The notes beneath the pieces were generated by a model. That model searched no databases and was not told the DNA's origin. It saw nothing but the letters and a program-made list of their open reading frames with translations. The position numbers and the translations under genes are program-made. A stretch of DNA of 64,000 nt from Myxococcales bacterium (GTDB lineage: Bacteria > Myxococcota_A > Polyangia > Polyangiales > Polyangiaceae): assembly GCA_016794345.1 (NCBI GenBank), contig JAEUKE010000041.1, positions 1 to 64,000 on the forward strand, given 5' to 3'. Numbering within the stretch: position 1 is the first letter of the stretch; each line of letters opens with the position of its first letter. Positions 32,451 to 40,986 of the stretch are shown piece by piece.

Positions 32451-33263
32451 TCAGGGAGCGGGCCAGTACCGCTCGACGAAAAACAGGACGATCTCGACCG
32501 CGATGAGGGCGATGACCACACCCTCGAGCAGCTGGGCGCGCTTGTGTTGCACGAGATCGACGAGCAGCTCCAGGCTGCCCTGGATCTTCGTCAGCTTGTG
32601 ATCGAGCGCTCGGTAACGCTCCTCGACGCCGAACGCGTCTCGGAGGACACGGTGGGCGCGATCCAGGGTCTCGTCGTTCCACGACGAGAGCGGCGGGTCG
32701 AGGATGCTGAGGGTGAGCACGGCCCGGTTCGAGAGCGAGAGGCCGGTCCCGATGAAACGCAGGAGCTCGCGCTTCGTGCCGCGGTAGTCGCCGCGCAGAC
32801 GCAGGGCCTCGGAGTACGTCTCGAGCCGCAGGAGGGTCGCGTCCACCTCGGTCTCGATGTGCTCCATCGCGACCGACTGGCCCACGACGAGCGCGACGAT
32901 GTCGACCAGCGGCGTCGTGATCTCGGGGACCTGGATCGCGTCGAACGTCGCGGCGACCTTCGAGCCCGGCTCCACCACGATCGTGAAGTCCTCGGTCGTC
33001 GGCTCTCTCGTCCGCTTGCCGGAGAGCGCGAACCAGCGCTCGAGGAGCTGCTTCTCCGCAGCCTCGGTCTCGCCGATGAAGATGACCGCGCCGAAGTCGT
33101 AAGCGACGACGTAGCGCCCGCGCTCACCGTCCTCGCCGAGCACCACGTGTTTGCGGTCCTTGGTCAGCTCCGGCAGCCCGAGCTTCTCGCCGAAGTTCAC
33201 GATGGGGACGCTCACCGGGACGGCGTAGGCGGAGACTCGGAGCTTCATCGCGGGCTCGGCCAT
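32451..33263 (-). CDS. RMD1/DUF155-family protein, 270 aa
   Basis: Matches the RMD1/YagE (DUF155) family: KLRVSAYAVPVSVPIVNF, YVVAYDFGAVIFIGETEAA, and the C-terminal helical part RHRVLRDAF...RYRALDHKLTKIQGSLELL. A single membrane helix at the very end (VVIALIAVEIVLFFVERYW) makes it a C-tail-anchored membrane protein. In eukaryotes RMD proteins act at mitochondria and in meiotic division; in bacteria the function is unknown. The ATG at 33263 is used; the next one at 33248 is an alternative. Stand-alone gene. Confidence 0.88.
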   Translation of the reverse strand: MAEPAMKLRVSAYAVPVSVPIVNFGEKLGLPELTKDRKHVVLGEDGERGRYVVAYDFGAVIFIGETEAAEKQLLERWFALSGKRTREPTTEDFTIVVEPGSKVAATFDAIQVPEITTPLVDIVALVVGQSVAMEHIETEVDATLLRLETYSEALRLRGDYRGTKRELLRFIGTGLSLSNRAVLTLSILDPPLSSWNDETLDRAHRVLRDAFGVEERYRALDHKLTKIQGSLELLVDLVQHKRAQLLEGVVIALIAVEIVLFFVERYWPAP

Positions 33264-33306
33264 TCGGGGGCACCGAGCGTACCACTCACCTCACGCGGCG
33301 ACGGGG

Positions 33307-34635
33307 TCAGAAGCCGATGAACGCCTGCCCTGGATCGCTCGGCGCGCCGACGGCCTCGAGCTTTCCATCGACGAGGACACAGGTGGCCTCGCTCGGAGGC
33401 ACGATGCGCACTCGCCCCAGCGTGGTCGCGTCGCGCGTGTCGAGGCCGCTCGTCTCCAGCACGCGGCGGTAGCCTCTGCCCTGATCATTGTCGCGATAGA
33501 CGACCGTGAGCGCGGCGTCGGGCCGCGGGAGGCGGAACGCCGCGCGGAACACGCGACGCTCCTTGTCGAGGGCTCCCTCGAGGAGGACCGGCGGCGTCAG
33601 ATCGGTCCTGCCCCGGGCCTTCGGCTTGCCCGACTCGGGCGAGATGGAGAGGCCTGTCACCGCTTCATCGGTCTCGACGCAATGGCTCGAGTACGAAGGG
33701 GCCTCCGGGTGGGTCCAGATCTCGAGGAGGTCGCGCCCCGAGATCACGTCGTCCTCGGCTTCGACGTAGACGACGCCGTCCATCACGACCGCGGCGAGCC
33801 TCGCGCTTCCGTCTTCCCGGAGCGTGGCCGCACAGGCGCCGAGCCCGCTGCTCTTCCAGCCGCCGTCCACGAACGAAGCCACGGGCGCAACGCTGGGGAT
33901 GCGCGTGAACGCCCGCTCGACGATCTCTTGGGATGGCCCGTTCTTCGTGTCGCATTTCGGGGCCGCCCATTGGGTCTGTCCCGAGAAGGTGGTGTGGTCC
34001 CACGAAGCGGTCTCGTTGTTCTCCCCCACCGTCCAATAGCCCGACGACCGTTCCGTCATCCTCTGGAGCGGCGCCAGGGAGATCGCGACGTCCCTGTCCC
34101 AGCGCCAGGCCGAGCCGCCGTTCACCTGGTACCTGAGCGTTCCGTCCCCGGGGATCGACACGAGATCCTCGCCCACCCCGGACGCGCCGTGCCCGTCGTT
34201 GCAGATCTCGAGCAAGAGGCGGGGGGGCTCGTCGCCGTTCACGAGCCAGTATTCGTAGGGCTGGCAGCTCCCGAACCGCGCGCCGAAGCGGTCGTCCGGG
34301 CCCTCTGCCGTGAGCTGCGGCGGCGCGTCGGTCTCGTCCTCCGGAGGAGGGGGGAGCGACAGCAGCGCGACCATCGACGACTCGGCGCTCGCGCCTCCCA
34401 CCTTGCGTGTCGAGACGAGCGAGCAGCCCGGCCTGCCCTGGCAGAGCCGCGAGCGGAGATCTCGCGGGGGGGCGCTCGAAGCGGGGGCGGCCTGCACCGA
34501 CGATGAGGACACCGGAGGCGGGTCGAGCACCGCGGACTCGGCCACCGGCGCAGCCGGCTGTCCCCCGCCACATCCGGCCGCCAGGAGGAACCCGGCAATC
34601 ACGAGGTTGCGATCGATGGTCTCCACACGCGTCAC
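33307..34635 (-). CDS. Lipoprotein of unknown function, 442 aa
   Basis: Lipobox LLAAGC (LVIAGFLLAAGCGGG) followed by a Pro/Ser/Ala-rich stalk of ~45 residues. The remaining ~380 residues are mixed alpha/beta with paired Cys (RLCQGRPGC, FGSCQPYEYWLV, GLGACAATL, HCVETDEAV). It contains two similar-looking beta modules (FRAAFRLPRPDAALTVVYRD near the end). I recognise no family. Possibly a carbohydrate- or ligand-binding surface lipoprotein. The GTG at 34635 is the listed start; another GTG at 34626 would remove three residues. No operon partner. Confidence 0.7.
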   Translation of the reverse strand: MTRVETIDRNLVIAGFLLAAGCGGGQPAAPVAESAVLDPPPVSSSSVQAAPASSAPPRDLRSRLCQGRPGCSLVSTRKVGGASAESSMVALLSLPPPPEDETDAPPQLTAEGPDDRFGARFGSCQPYEYWLVNGDEPPRLLLEICNDGHGASGVGEDLVSIPGDGTLRYQVNGGSAWRWDRDVAISLAPLQRMTERSSGYWTVGENNETASWDHTTFSGQTQWAAPKCDTKNGPSQEIVERAFTRIPSVAPVASFVDGGWKSSGLGACAATLREDGSARLAAVVMDGVVYVEAEDDVISGRDLLEIWTHPEAPSYSSHCVETDEAVTGLSISPESGKPKARGRTDLTPPVLLEGALDKERRVFRAAFRLPRPDAALTVVYRDNDQGRGYRRVLETSGLDTRDATTLGRVRIVPPSEATCVLVDGKLEAVGAPSDPGQAFIGF

Positions 34636-34698
34636 GACTACCAGAACGCCCCAGCGGTGGCGGGACTTCCTCGCGTGACCCCCCTCGAGAGAGCGACC

Positions 34699-35685
34699 TC
34701 AAACGAGACCGAGGCCGCGCGCCCAGCGCTCGACCTCGGCCATTCCCTCGGGCAGCGCGATCTTCGGCTCGTAGCCGAGCTCGCGCCGAGCCTTCTCGAT
34801 CGAATAGGTCCCCGACCGCAGGAGGTAGTCGAGGGCCTCCCGCCGGGCGGGTGGCTCCTTGCCCAGCGCGCGGAACGCCGCGGCCATCGCTCCGAACGCG
34901 GGCCGCAGGAGCTTGCTCGGAAGCGAGGGAAGGGAGCGGCCCGCCATTTTCGCGAGGAAGCCGAAATACTCGTGGCAAGTCGTCGCCGCGCCGTCGGTCA
35001 ACGTGAAGACACCCGAGGCCTCGCGCTCGACCGCGAGCAAGATGCCCTCGCAGAGCGTGTCGACGTGCACGTGGTTGAGGAGGCCTGCTCCGCCGTCCGG
35101 CAGGACGAAGAGCCGCTTCTTCATCAGCTCGAGCGGGCGCACCACCCACGGGATCGAGCCGGGGCCGTACACGTCGCCGGGACGGATGATCGTGATCTCG
35201 AGGTCGCCGCGCTCCAAGGTCCGCGAGAGGACGTCTTCGCTCTCGATCTTCGTCTGGCAATACGCGTTCCCCTCGCCTCGCAACGGCCCGTCCTCGCCGA
35301 CGCCGTCCGGGAAGGAGAACCCGAACACCATGACGGACGACAGGTGGACGAAGCGCCGCGCGCCCGCCGCCTTCGCGGCCCGCGCCACGGTGCGCGTCCC
35401 GCCGACGTTCACGCGGCGGTACGCCTCGACGTCGCCCCCCTCACCCACGATCGCGGCCGTGTGGACGACGACGTCGACGCCCGCGACCGCGCGCGCGGCG
35501 TCCGCCTCCCGGGTGACGTCCCCCTCGACGACCTCGAAGCCCCGACGGCGCGCTCGATCGGCGGCGGGGCCTGGGAGCTCGAGACCTCGGACCAGGGCGC
35601 CTCGTTCGCGAGCGATCTCCGCGAGCCTCAGGCCGATGAACCCGCCGATGCCGGTGATAGAGAACGAGCAGCGTCCTAGATCCAC
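34699..35685 (-). CDS. NAD-dependent epimerase/3-beta-HSD-like dehydrogenase, 328 aa
   Basis: Extended SDR protein. The Rossmann motif is TGIGGFIGLRLAE, the mid-domain strand is VVVHTAAIVGEG, the catalytic Tyr-x3-Lys is in NAYCQTKIESE with the upstream Ser in VHLSSVMVFG, and IIRPGDVYGPG and LLNHVHVDTLCEGIL are conserved epimerase features. Catalyses NAD(P)-dependent oxidation/epimerisation of a sugar nucleotide or hydroxysteroid-like substrate. GTG at 35685 (VDLGRCSFSITG) begins close to the Rossmann strand; an ATG at 35727 would add 14 residues and overlap the LamG-like gene. Start uncertain. Confidence 0.85.
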   Translation of the reverse strand: MDLGRCSFSITGIGGFIGLRLAEIARERGALVRGLELPGPAADRARRRGFEVVEGDVTREADAARAVAGVDVVVHTAAIVGEGGDVEAYRRVNVGGTRTVARAAKAAGARRFVHLSSVMVFGFSFPDGVGEDGPLRGEGNAYCQTKIESEDVLSRTLERGDLEITIIRPGDVYGPGSIPWVVRPLELMKKRLFVLPDGGAGLLNHVHVDTLCEGILLAVEREASGVFTLTDGAATTCHEYFGFLAKMAGRSLPSLPSKLLRPAFGAMAAAFRALGKEPPARREALDYLLRSGTYSIEKARRELGYEPKIALPEGMAEVERWARGLGLV

Positions 35686-35710
35686 GCCGAGCCGCGCCTT
35701 TCCGACGCCG

Positions 35711-36166
35711 TCAGAACGGCGTCTCATTCGACCAGACCGGGCCTTGGGGTGTCCCGCCGACGTTCAGCACGCCGTCGCTCGGACCGCCCGGGAACCCCGA
35801 AGAATCGAAGGCAACCGAGCCGGCCCCTTCGTCGAAGTGGTAGAGGGCGACCGTGTCCGGATCGGACACAAATGGGCTCGGCACGGGCGTAAACGGCCCT
35901 GCGTACCGAACCACGCGCGACAGGCGCAGCTCGTCGATTGTCCCGGCGAACGACGGATAGGCCGGTCCCGCGTCGTGTTTCTCCGCCGCGATCCCGCCGA
36001 CGAGCCCGATGGCGGTCGTGGTCTCGACGAGATCTCGAGCCGAGCCGGCGACCGCTGCGCCGGCCATCAGGGCGAGCCCGAGGAGAAGGCACTCCACGAA
36101 GACCAGGATCCGAACGCGACGCAGGGCGCTCACGATGGCCGAAGAGGAGGCCGCCTCCTCGCTCAC
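35711..36166 (-). CDS. Membrane-anchored LamG-like protein coupled to rhomboid, 151 aa
   Basis: A short cytoplasmic N-terminus ([19 protein letters not shown]) is followed by one membrane helix ([20 protein letters not shown] at ~20-40). The outside part (~50-151) carries LamG/concanavalin-like strands: [20 protein letters not shown] and [19 protein letters not shown]. The order is odd, because the GTIDELRLS motif normally ends a LamG module and ALYHFDEG normally begins one, so this looks like a junction piece of a larger protein or a circularly permuted module. The GTG start overlaps the rhomboid TGA (GTGA), so translation is coupled; it could be a rhomboid substrate (inference). Confidence 0.65.
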   Translation of the reverse strand: MSEEAASSSAIVSALRRVRILVFVECLLLGLALMAGAAVAGSARDLVETTTAIGLVGGIAAEKHDAGPAYPSFAGTIDELRLSRVVRYAGPFTPVPSPFVSDPDTVALYHFDEGAGSVAFDSSGFPGGPSDGVLNVGGTPQGPVWSNETPF

Positions 36167-36885
36167 CGCCCCCAAGGTGTCCCTCCGGGCTGACGCGGCC
36201 AGAAGCCGCCCTGCGTTCGCGAGACCGCCTTCGGCCGCCCGTAGCCGAGGAGCAGGCCCAGGACGATGCCGGCCGCGAAGCCGCCGAGGTGCGCCCACCA
36301 GGCGACGCCGCCGGTCGCCGCGGTCGCCCGCGTGAGCGACGCCGCGCCATTGACGAGCTGCATGGCGAACCAGAGCAGCAGGAAGAACAGCGCGGGGATC
36401 TCGATCAGCTGGATGAAGAAGAAGATCGGGACCAGCGTCACGACGCGTGCGTGCGGGTAATAGAGCAAGTAGGCGCCGAGGACGCCCGCGATGGCGCCCG
36501 AGGCCCCGACCATCGGCGTGGGCGAGCCGGGGCTCGCGAGGGTCTGGGCGAGCGCCGCGCAGGTGCCGCAGGCCAGGTAGAAAAACAGGTACCGCCCGTG
36601 GCCCATCCGGTCTTCCACGTTGTCGCCGAAGATCCAGAGGTAGAGCAGGTTGCCTCCGACGTGCGCCCAGCCGCCGTGGAGGAACATCGAGGTGAGGACG
36701 GGGACCCACGATGACGGTTCCGTCAGCATGAACCGCGCGGGGACGAGCCCCCACTGCAAGATGAACGGCTCGATCGCGCGACCGAGCGAGAGCTCGTACA
36801 GAAACACCACGACGTTCAGCGCGAGGAGGACGTAGGTGACGACGGGTCGCCGGCTGGACGGGATGGTGTCGCGCAGCGGGATCAT
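36163..36885 (-). CDS. Rhomboid-family intramembrane serine protease, 240 aa
   Basis: About six to seven membrane helices. The catalytic Ser is in [19 protein letters not shown] (GxSG) and the catalytic His in [15 protein letters not shown]. The L1 loop and helix 2 signature is [20 protein letters not shown], with [13 protein letters not shown] after it. This is the bacterial rhomboid architecture with a short cytoplasmic start ([14 protein letters not shown]). It cleaves single-span membrane proteins within the bilayer. Coupled by GTGA to a small single-span LamG-like protein, and divergent from the GntR operon. Confidence 0.94.
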   Translation of the reverse strand: MIPLRDTIPSSRRPVVTYVLLALNVVVFLYELSLGRAIEPFILQWGLVPARFMLTEPSSWVPVLTSMFLHGGWAHVGGNLLYLWIFGDNVEDRMGHGRYLFFYLACGTCAALAQTLASPGSPTPMVGASGAIAGVLGAYLLYYPHARVVTLVPIFFFIQLIEIPALFFLLLWFAMQLVNGAASLTRATAATGGVAWWAHLGGFAAGIVLGLLLGYGRPKAVSRTQGGFWPRQPGGTPWGR

Positions 36886-36924
36886 CGCCGAACAGGTCTA
36901 GCACCCCGAGGCTGCAGATGCCCC

Positions 36925-36953
36925 TTGCGCTCACCAAGTTGTCAGACTAATTA
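36925..36953 (+). promoter_or_regulatory. Sigma-70-type promoter of the GntR operon
   Basis: TTGCGC (-35, 36925-36930) and TAATTA (-10, 36948-36953) are separated by exactly 17 bp. The predicted transcription start is at about 36960-36961, which is the A of the GntR ATG, so the mRNA would be leaderless. The -10 hexamer is the exact centre of the palindromic operator. Confidence 0.5.
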
Positions 36954-36961
36954 GTCTGACA
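36940..36961. promoter_or_regulatory. Perfect 22-bp palindrome, GntR operator
   Basis: TGTCAGACTAA (36940-36950) is followed at once by its exact reverse complement (36951-36961). The last base is the A of the GntR start codon and the centre is the likely -10 element. The site is markedly AT-rich for this genome. GntR/FadR dimers bind such dyads; binding here would block the promoter of its own operon (inference). Confidence 0.8.
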
Positions 36962-37698
36962 TGGCCAGGGTAAACGAGGTCGACCGCGTCGAGCGCGCGA
37001 TCGCGGGGGCGATTGTCTCCGGCGCGTTCCCGCCCGGCGTCCGCCTGCCGGCCGAGACGGAGCTCGCCACGAAACACGGCTGCGGCCGCAGCACGGTGCG
37101 CGAGGCGCTCGGCCGGTTGGCGAGCCGAGGGATGGTAGCGTCCCGCCGCGGCTCGGGCGCCCACGTGCTGGACTGGCGCCACGAGGGGACGCCCGCGCTC
37201 CTGCCTGACTACCTCGCCGCGGGCATCGCCCCGGCGGACGCGCTCCGCCTCATCCCGGAGCTGCTCCACCTTCGCACGCTCCTCGCACGCGAGGCGACGC
37301 GCCTCGCTGCTCGTTACGCCACGCGCGACTCGCTCGGCCCCGCCCGCGAAGCGCTGCAGGACCTGGTCAGGGCGGAAGGCCCGACGGACAGCGCGCTCGC
37401 GGAGCTGCGCCTGTTTCGCGCGCTCGTCATCGCGAGCGGCGTCTGGCCGGTCGTCTGGCTCGGCAACGCCTTCTGGGCGCCCATGCGCGAGGTGAACGCC
37501 CTGCTCGCGCCGCTCGCCGGCGGACCGCCGCCCGGCCACACCGAAGCGCTCCAGAAGCTGCTCGACCTGGTGGAGACCGGGAAGGAGAAGGCGGCTCTCG
37601 CTCACCTCGACAAGTTCCTCGCCAGCGTGGACCGCACGCTCTCCACCCGCCTCGGCGCACATTTCGCAGGCAAGCAGGCTCCTGCCCGGAAGGTTTGA
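36961..37698 (+). CDS. FadR-subfamily GntR regulator, 245 aa
   Basis: Winged HTH at ~5-75: VERAIAGAIVSGAFPPGVRL, PAETELATKHGCGRSTVREA and LGRLASRGMVASRRGSGAHV. The helical FCD ligand domain follows at ~95-235 (LRTLLAREATRLAARYAT, HLDKFLASVDR). FadR-type regulators respond to organic acids. It is the first gene of an operon with the small subunit and the GMC oxidoreductase, so it probably controls that enzyme. No Shine-Dalgarno precedes the ATG because the operator abuts it; the gene appears to be leaderless. The next gene starts 1 bp after its stop. Confidence 0.9.
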   Translation: MARVNEVDRVERAIAGAIVSGAFPPGVRLPAETELATKHGCGRSTVREALGRLASRGMVASRRGSGAHVLDWRHEGTPALLPDYLAAGIAPADALRLIPELLHLRTLLAREATRLAARYATRDSLGPAREALQDLVRAEGPTDSALAELRLFRALVIASGVWPVVWLGNAFWAPMREVNALLAPLAGGPPPGHTEALQKLLDLVETGKEKAALAHLDKFLASVDRTLSTRLGAHFAGKQAPARKV

Positions 37699-37699
37699 C

Positions 37700-38215
37700 A
37701 TGCAAAGGCCCGTGCTCCTCTTCACAGGTTTGGCCGCGAGCGGCGCCGTCCTCGCCAAGGGGCTCTTCCTCGGTTACCCGAAGAAGGCCTACCAATCCGG
37801 CTTCCTCACGGCGAAGGAGCAAACAATCGTCGCCGCGTGCGCCGACACCCTGTTTCCCGCCGGCGGGCCCATCCCGCTCTCCGGAACGCAAGCGGGGCTG
37901 GTCGAGTACTTCGACCGTTATGTCTCGCGCCTGCCCGACCAGCAGGGCGTGCTGATACGCCTGCTCCTCTGGTTCATCGAGCACGGGCCGTGGGTCTTCG
38001 GCCCGCGTCCCGTCCGCTTCACCAGCCTGCCCGAACGAGACAGGCTGCGGGTGCTCGAGGCCATGCGCACGAGCCCCATCTATTTCCGCCGCATCGCCTT
38101 CCTGTCCATCCGGACCATGCTGACAATGGGCTACCTCGCTCACCCCGAGGTGGCGCGCGCCATGCGCGTGAAGGCCGAGAAAGACCCATTCGCCTCGAGG
38201 AGGACCGCGTCATGA
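37700..38215 (+). CDS. Gluconate-2-dehydrogenase subunit-3-like small subunit, 171 aa
   Basis: A hydrophobic N-terminus (PVLLFTGLAASGAVLAKGLF) may be a membrane anchor or uncleaved signal, without a twin-arginine. Residues ~38-165 (FLTAKEQTIVAACADTLFPA, LVEYFDRYVSRLPDQQ, YFRRIAFLSIRTMLTMGYL) resemble the gluconate 2-dehydrogenase subunit 3 family that accompanies membrane GMC dehydrogenases and helps export or electron transfer. It overlaps the GMC gene by 4 bp (ATGA), so the two probably form one complex. Confidence 0.75.
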   Translation: MQRPVLLFTGLAASGAVLAKGLFLGYPKKAYQSGFLTAKEQTIVAACADTLFPAGGPIPLSGTQAGLVEYFDRYVSRLPDQQGVLIRLLLWFIEHGPWVFGPRPVRFTSLPERDRLRVLEAMRTSPIYFRRIAFLSIRTMLTMGYLAHPEVARAMRVKAEKDPFASRRTAS

Positions 38216-39792
38216 CGAGGATGTCCGTTTTGCGCTCCGACCGCGCGCCCGAGAGCTTCGGCCGTGGCGGCCCGCACGAGGGTGTGCGTGTCTTCTCCGA
38301 TTACGACGCCGATCTGACCATTCATTGCGACGTGCTCGTCGTCGGCTCGGGCCCGGGCGGCGCCGTCGTGGCCAAGGAGCTCGCCGAGGCCGGCCGGGAC
38401 GTCGTCCTCCTGGAGGAGGGGCCGCCGTTCGGCGCCCACCAGTTCGAGCTCGAGGCGGGTCGCGCCATGCAGAACGTCCTTCGGGAGGGCGGCACCCGCG
38501 CGACGCGGGGGAACATGTTCATCCCCACGATGCAGGCGAACGCCCTCGGCGGCGGCTCGCTCATCAACTCGGCCATCTGCGCGCGCGCGCCCGATTGGAT
38601 CTGGGAGAAGTGGAACCGCGAGACGGGCGTCGAGCTCGACGCCGCGACAATGGCTCCCCATTTCGAGCGCGTGGAGAAGTTCCTCTTCGTCGAGCCCACA
38701 CCGAAGGACGTACAGGGCCCGCGCAACCTCAAGTTCAAGGAGGGCTGCGACGCGCTCGGGATCAGCTCGGAGCCGACCTGGCGCAACGTGAAGGGGTGCC
38801 GCGGCTCGGGGGAGTGTTTCACGGGCTGCCGCAACGGCGCGAAGAAGTCGACCGACGTGAGCTACGTCCCGGCCGCCATTCGCGCAGGCGCGCGCGTCTA
38901 CACCAGCCTGCGCGCCGAGCAGGTGGTCACGCAGGGACGCCGGGTGGTGGAGGTCACCGGGCACGTCGTCGAGCCGATGACGAACCGGGAGACCCACGGC
39001 TTCCGCGTGTACCCGAAGACCGTGGTCCTCGCGGCGGGCTGCATGCAAACGCCGGTCATCTTGCAGAAGAGCCTGGCGCTGACGAGCTCGGAGTGGGTCG
39101 GCAAGCGCCTGCTCCTGCACCCGGGCCTCGCCGTGATGGCCGTGTACGCCGACCCGATCGACCCCTGGGAAGGCGCGACGCAGGGGTACCATTCGCTCCA
39201 TTACCTTCGCGAGGGCATGAAGCTCGAGGTGCTCTGGTCGCCTCCGGCCGTCCTTGCGGCGCGGCTTCCCGGCCTCGGCTCCGCCTACCAGGGTCACCTG
39301 AAGACCTACGACCGGATGGCTCCATTCGACGTGATCGTCGCGGCGGACCATTCCCATGGAACGGTCTCTGCCAAACGAAGCGGCTACGATCCGGACCTGC
39401 GCTTCCACTTCCACGACGACGACGTGAAGCTCATCCAGCGTGGCCTCGCCATCTTGTCGGACATCTGCTGGGCATCGGGCGCTGTGTCGATCCTCCCCGG
39501 TATCCACGGCATCCCCGAGGTGCTCGGCTCCAAGGCGGAGAGCGAGGTCCTGCGGACGATGAAGCTCAGGGGTAGCGACACCATCACGGCCGCCAACCAC
39601 GCGTTCGGCTCCACACGGATGGCCAAGCGTCGGGAGGACGGCGTCGTGCGGGACGACGGCCGCGCCCACGATCTCGACAACCTCTACATCTCGGACACCG
39701 GCATCTTCGCCTCGAGCCCGGCCGTGAACCCCATGCTCACCGTCATGGCGCTCGCGGACCGCGTCGCGCAGAAGATCGCCGCGGCCGGGTAG
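38212..39792 (+). CDS. GMC-family FAD oxidoreductase, 526 aa
   Basis: The FAD-binding Rossmann fold starts at ~40 (CDVLVVGSGPGGAVVAKELA, VVLLEEGPPF). The GMC signature region is TMQANALGGGSLINSAICAR. A Cys cluster GCRGSGECFTGC follows, as in long-chain alcohol/sterol oxidase-like members, and the C-terminal active-site region is NHAFGSTRMAKR with NLYISDTGIFASSPAVNPML. His in AANHAFGSTRM and Asn in PAVNPM are the usual catalytic pair. Oxidises an alcohol to aldehyde or ketone, passing electrons to the small subunit or respiratory chain (inference from the paired gene). The ATG at 38212 is coupled to the small subunit gene. Confidence 0.88.
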   Translation: MTRMSVLRSDRAPESFGRGGPHEGVRVFSDYDADLTIHCDVLVVGSGPGGAVVAKELAEAGRDVVLLEEGPPFGAHQFELEAGRAMQNVLREGGTRATRGNMFIPTMQANALGGGSLINSAICARAPDWIWEKWNRETGVELDAATMAPHFERVEKFLFVEPTPKDVQGPRNLKFKEGCDALGISSEPTWRNVKGCRGSGECFTGCRNGAKKSTDVSYVPAAIRAGARVYTSLRAEQVVTQGRRVVEVTGHVVEPMTNRETHGFRVYPKTVVLAAGCMQTPVILQKSLALTSSEWVGKRLLLHPGLAVMAVYADPIDPWEGATQGYHSLHYLREGMKLEVLWSPPAVLAARLPGLGSAYQGHLKTYDRMAPFDVIVAADHSHGTVSAKRSGYDPDLRFHFHDDDVKLIQRGLAILSDICWASGAVSILPGIHGIPEVLGSKAESEVLRTMKLRGSDTITAANHAFGSTRMAKRREDGVVRDDGRAHDLDNLYISDTGIFASSPAVNPMLTVMALADRVAQKIAAAG

Positions 39793-39807
39793 AGCGTCGA
39801 GCGAAGG

Positions 39808-40962
39808 TCAGCGCCTGCGCGCGCCGCGACCACGCCTCACGCCGCGCGCGCCGCAGGCGGTCGCGTGCGCCTCGAGCGCCGCGTCGAAGGCGCCCTCGTC
39901 GAATGCGGCGCCGGCCTCGCGCCAGAGCTTGTCCACGCAGAGCATGCCGCCCTCGATCCGCGCCTCGATCCGGCCCACGAGCCCTCCGCGGTGGTAGAGC
40001 GGGCAGACGTACCAGCCCCATTTGCGCTCGGACGCGGGCTTGTAGACCTCCCACACGTAGTCGAAGCCGAAGACGTCGCGCACGAGCGCGCGGTCCCAGA
40101 GCAGCGGGTCGAGCGGACCGAGGATCCGCATGGCAAGGTCGGGCTCCTGCGGCCTCGTCTCCCGGAAGCCCTTCGGCGCCAGGTACGGGCGCTTGCTGCC
40201 CTCGATGGAGACGATCTCGATCGCGCCTTCGCGCGCGAGCTCGTCGGCGAGCCCGCTCGTCCGCTGCTCGGCGAGCATCGACCACCACGGGCCGCTCGCG
40301 CGCGACAGGAGCCCCGCCGCGCTGACCCGCTCGACGAGCGCCCAGCGCGGGAAGTCGAGAGGCGCCGGTTGCTCCGCGACGTCCGGCAAGGCGCGCGCGG
40401 GGACGTCGTAGAGCTTGTCGCGTCCTTCTCTGCCCGCGACCACGACCTCACAGCGAGTCCAGAGCACCTCCAGGGCGAGCTTCGCGGCGCTCGAGGTCCC
40501 CTTCCACCCGCTCCAATCGATCGGGACCACCGACCCGCGGTGCTCGAGCGCGCGAGCCGATATCGGGCCCCGCGCCCGAACCTCCGCGAGGACGTCGCGG
40601 ACGAGCCCTGGGTCGAGCCTCTTCATGCGCTCGGAGTGTCGCCACCACGGCGTCTCGACGGCGCGGTCGCGGTAATGAGGGAACGCGCTCGCCGGGAGCA
40701 GGCAGCGCTCCTTCGCGAAATGCTCGAAGGCGTGGCCGGGGTAGAGCGCGCGGTGCACCTCGCCTCGCGACGCGCCGCGGACGCGAGCCAGCACGACCAG
40801 GTCGGCGTTCTGACCGATGGCGTCGAGCGGGTCGAGCTGGATGCACCGGAGCGACGCGAGGGTCCGGCGGATGCCGGCCGCTCCTGCGCGCTTCTCGCGG
40901 CGCGCGAGGCCGAGGTGAGAGACGAGGAACCGACGCGCCTCGTCGCGCGAGATCACGATCAC
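39808..40962 (-). CDS. AlkZ/YcaQ-like winged-helix DNA glycosylase, 384 aa
   Basis: Matches the YcaQ/AlkZ (HTH_42) family: the N-terminal LRCIQLDPLDAIGQNADLVV contains the Q-x-D catalytic motif of the YcaQ branch, followed by RALYPGHAFEHFAKERCLLP and FPHYRDRAV. The C-terminal diagnostic block is LGPLDPLLWDR and ERKWGWYVCPLYHRGGLVGR. These enzymes excise alkylated bases and unhook interstrand crosslinks from DNA. The tail is strongly basic (GVRRGRGARRR). It lies convergent with the GMC gene. The start ATG at 40962 (MIVISRDEARRFLVSHLGLA) fits the family. Confidence 0.9.
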   Translation of the reverse strand: MIVISRDEARRFLVSHLGLARREKRAGAAGIRRTLASLRCIQLDPLDAIGQNADLVVLARVRGASRGEVHRALYPGHAFEHFAKERCLLPASAFPHYRDRAVETPWWRHSERMKRLDPGLVRDVLAEVRARGPISARALEHRGSVVPIDWSGWKGTSSAAKLALEVLWTRCEVVVAGREGRDKLYDVPARALPDVAEQPAPLDFPRWALVERVSAAGLLSRASGPWWSMLAEQRTSGLADELAREGAIEIVSIEGSKRPYLAPKGFRETRPQEPDLAMRILGPLDPLLWDRALVRDVFGFDYVWEVYKPASERKWGWYVCPLYHRGGLVGRIEARIEGGMLCVDKLWREAGAAFDEGAFDAALEAHATACGARGVRRGRGARRR

Positions 40963-40986
40963 GCGCGCATCATCGCATCCGCGGGA

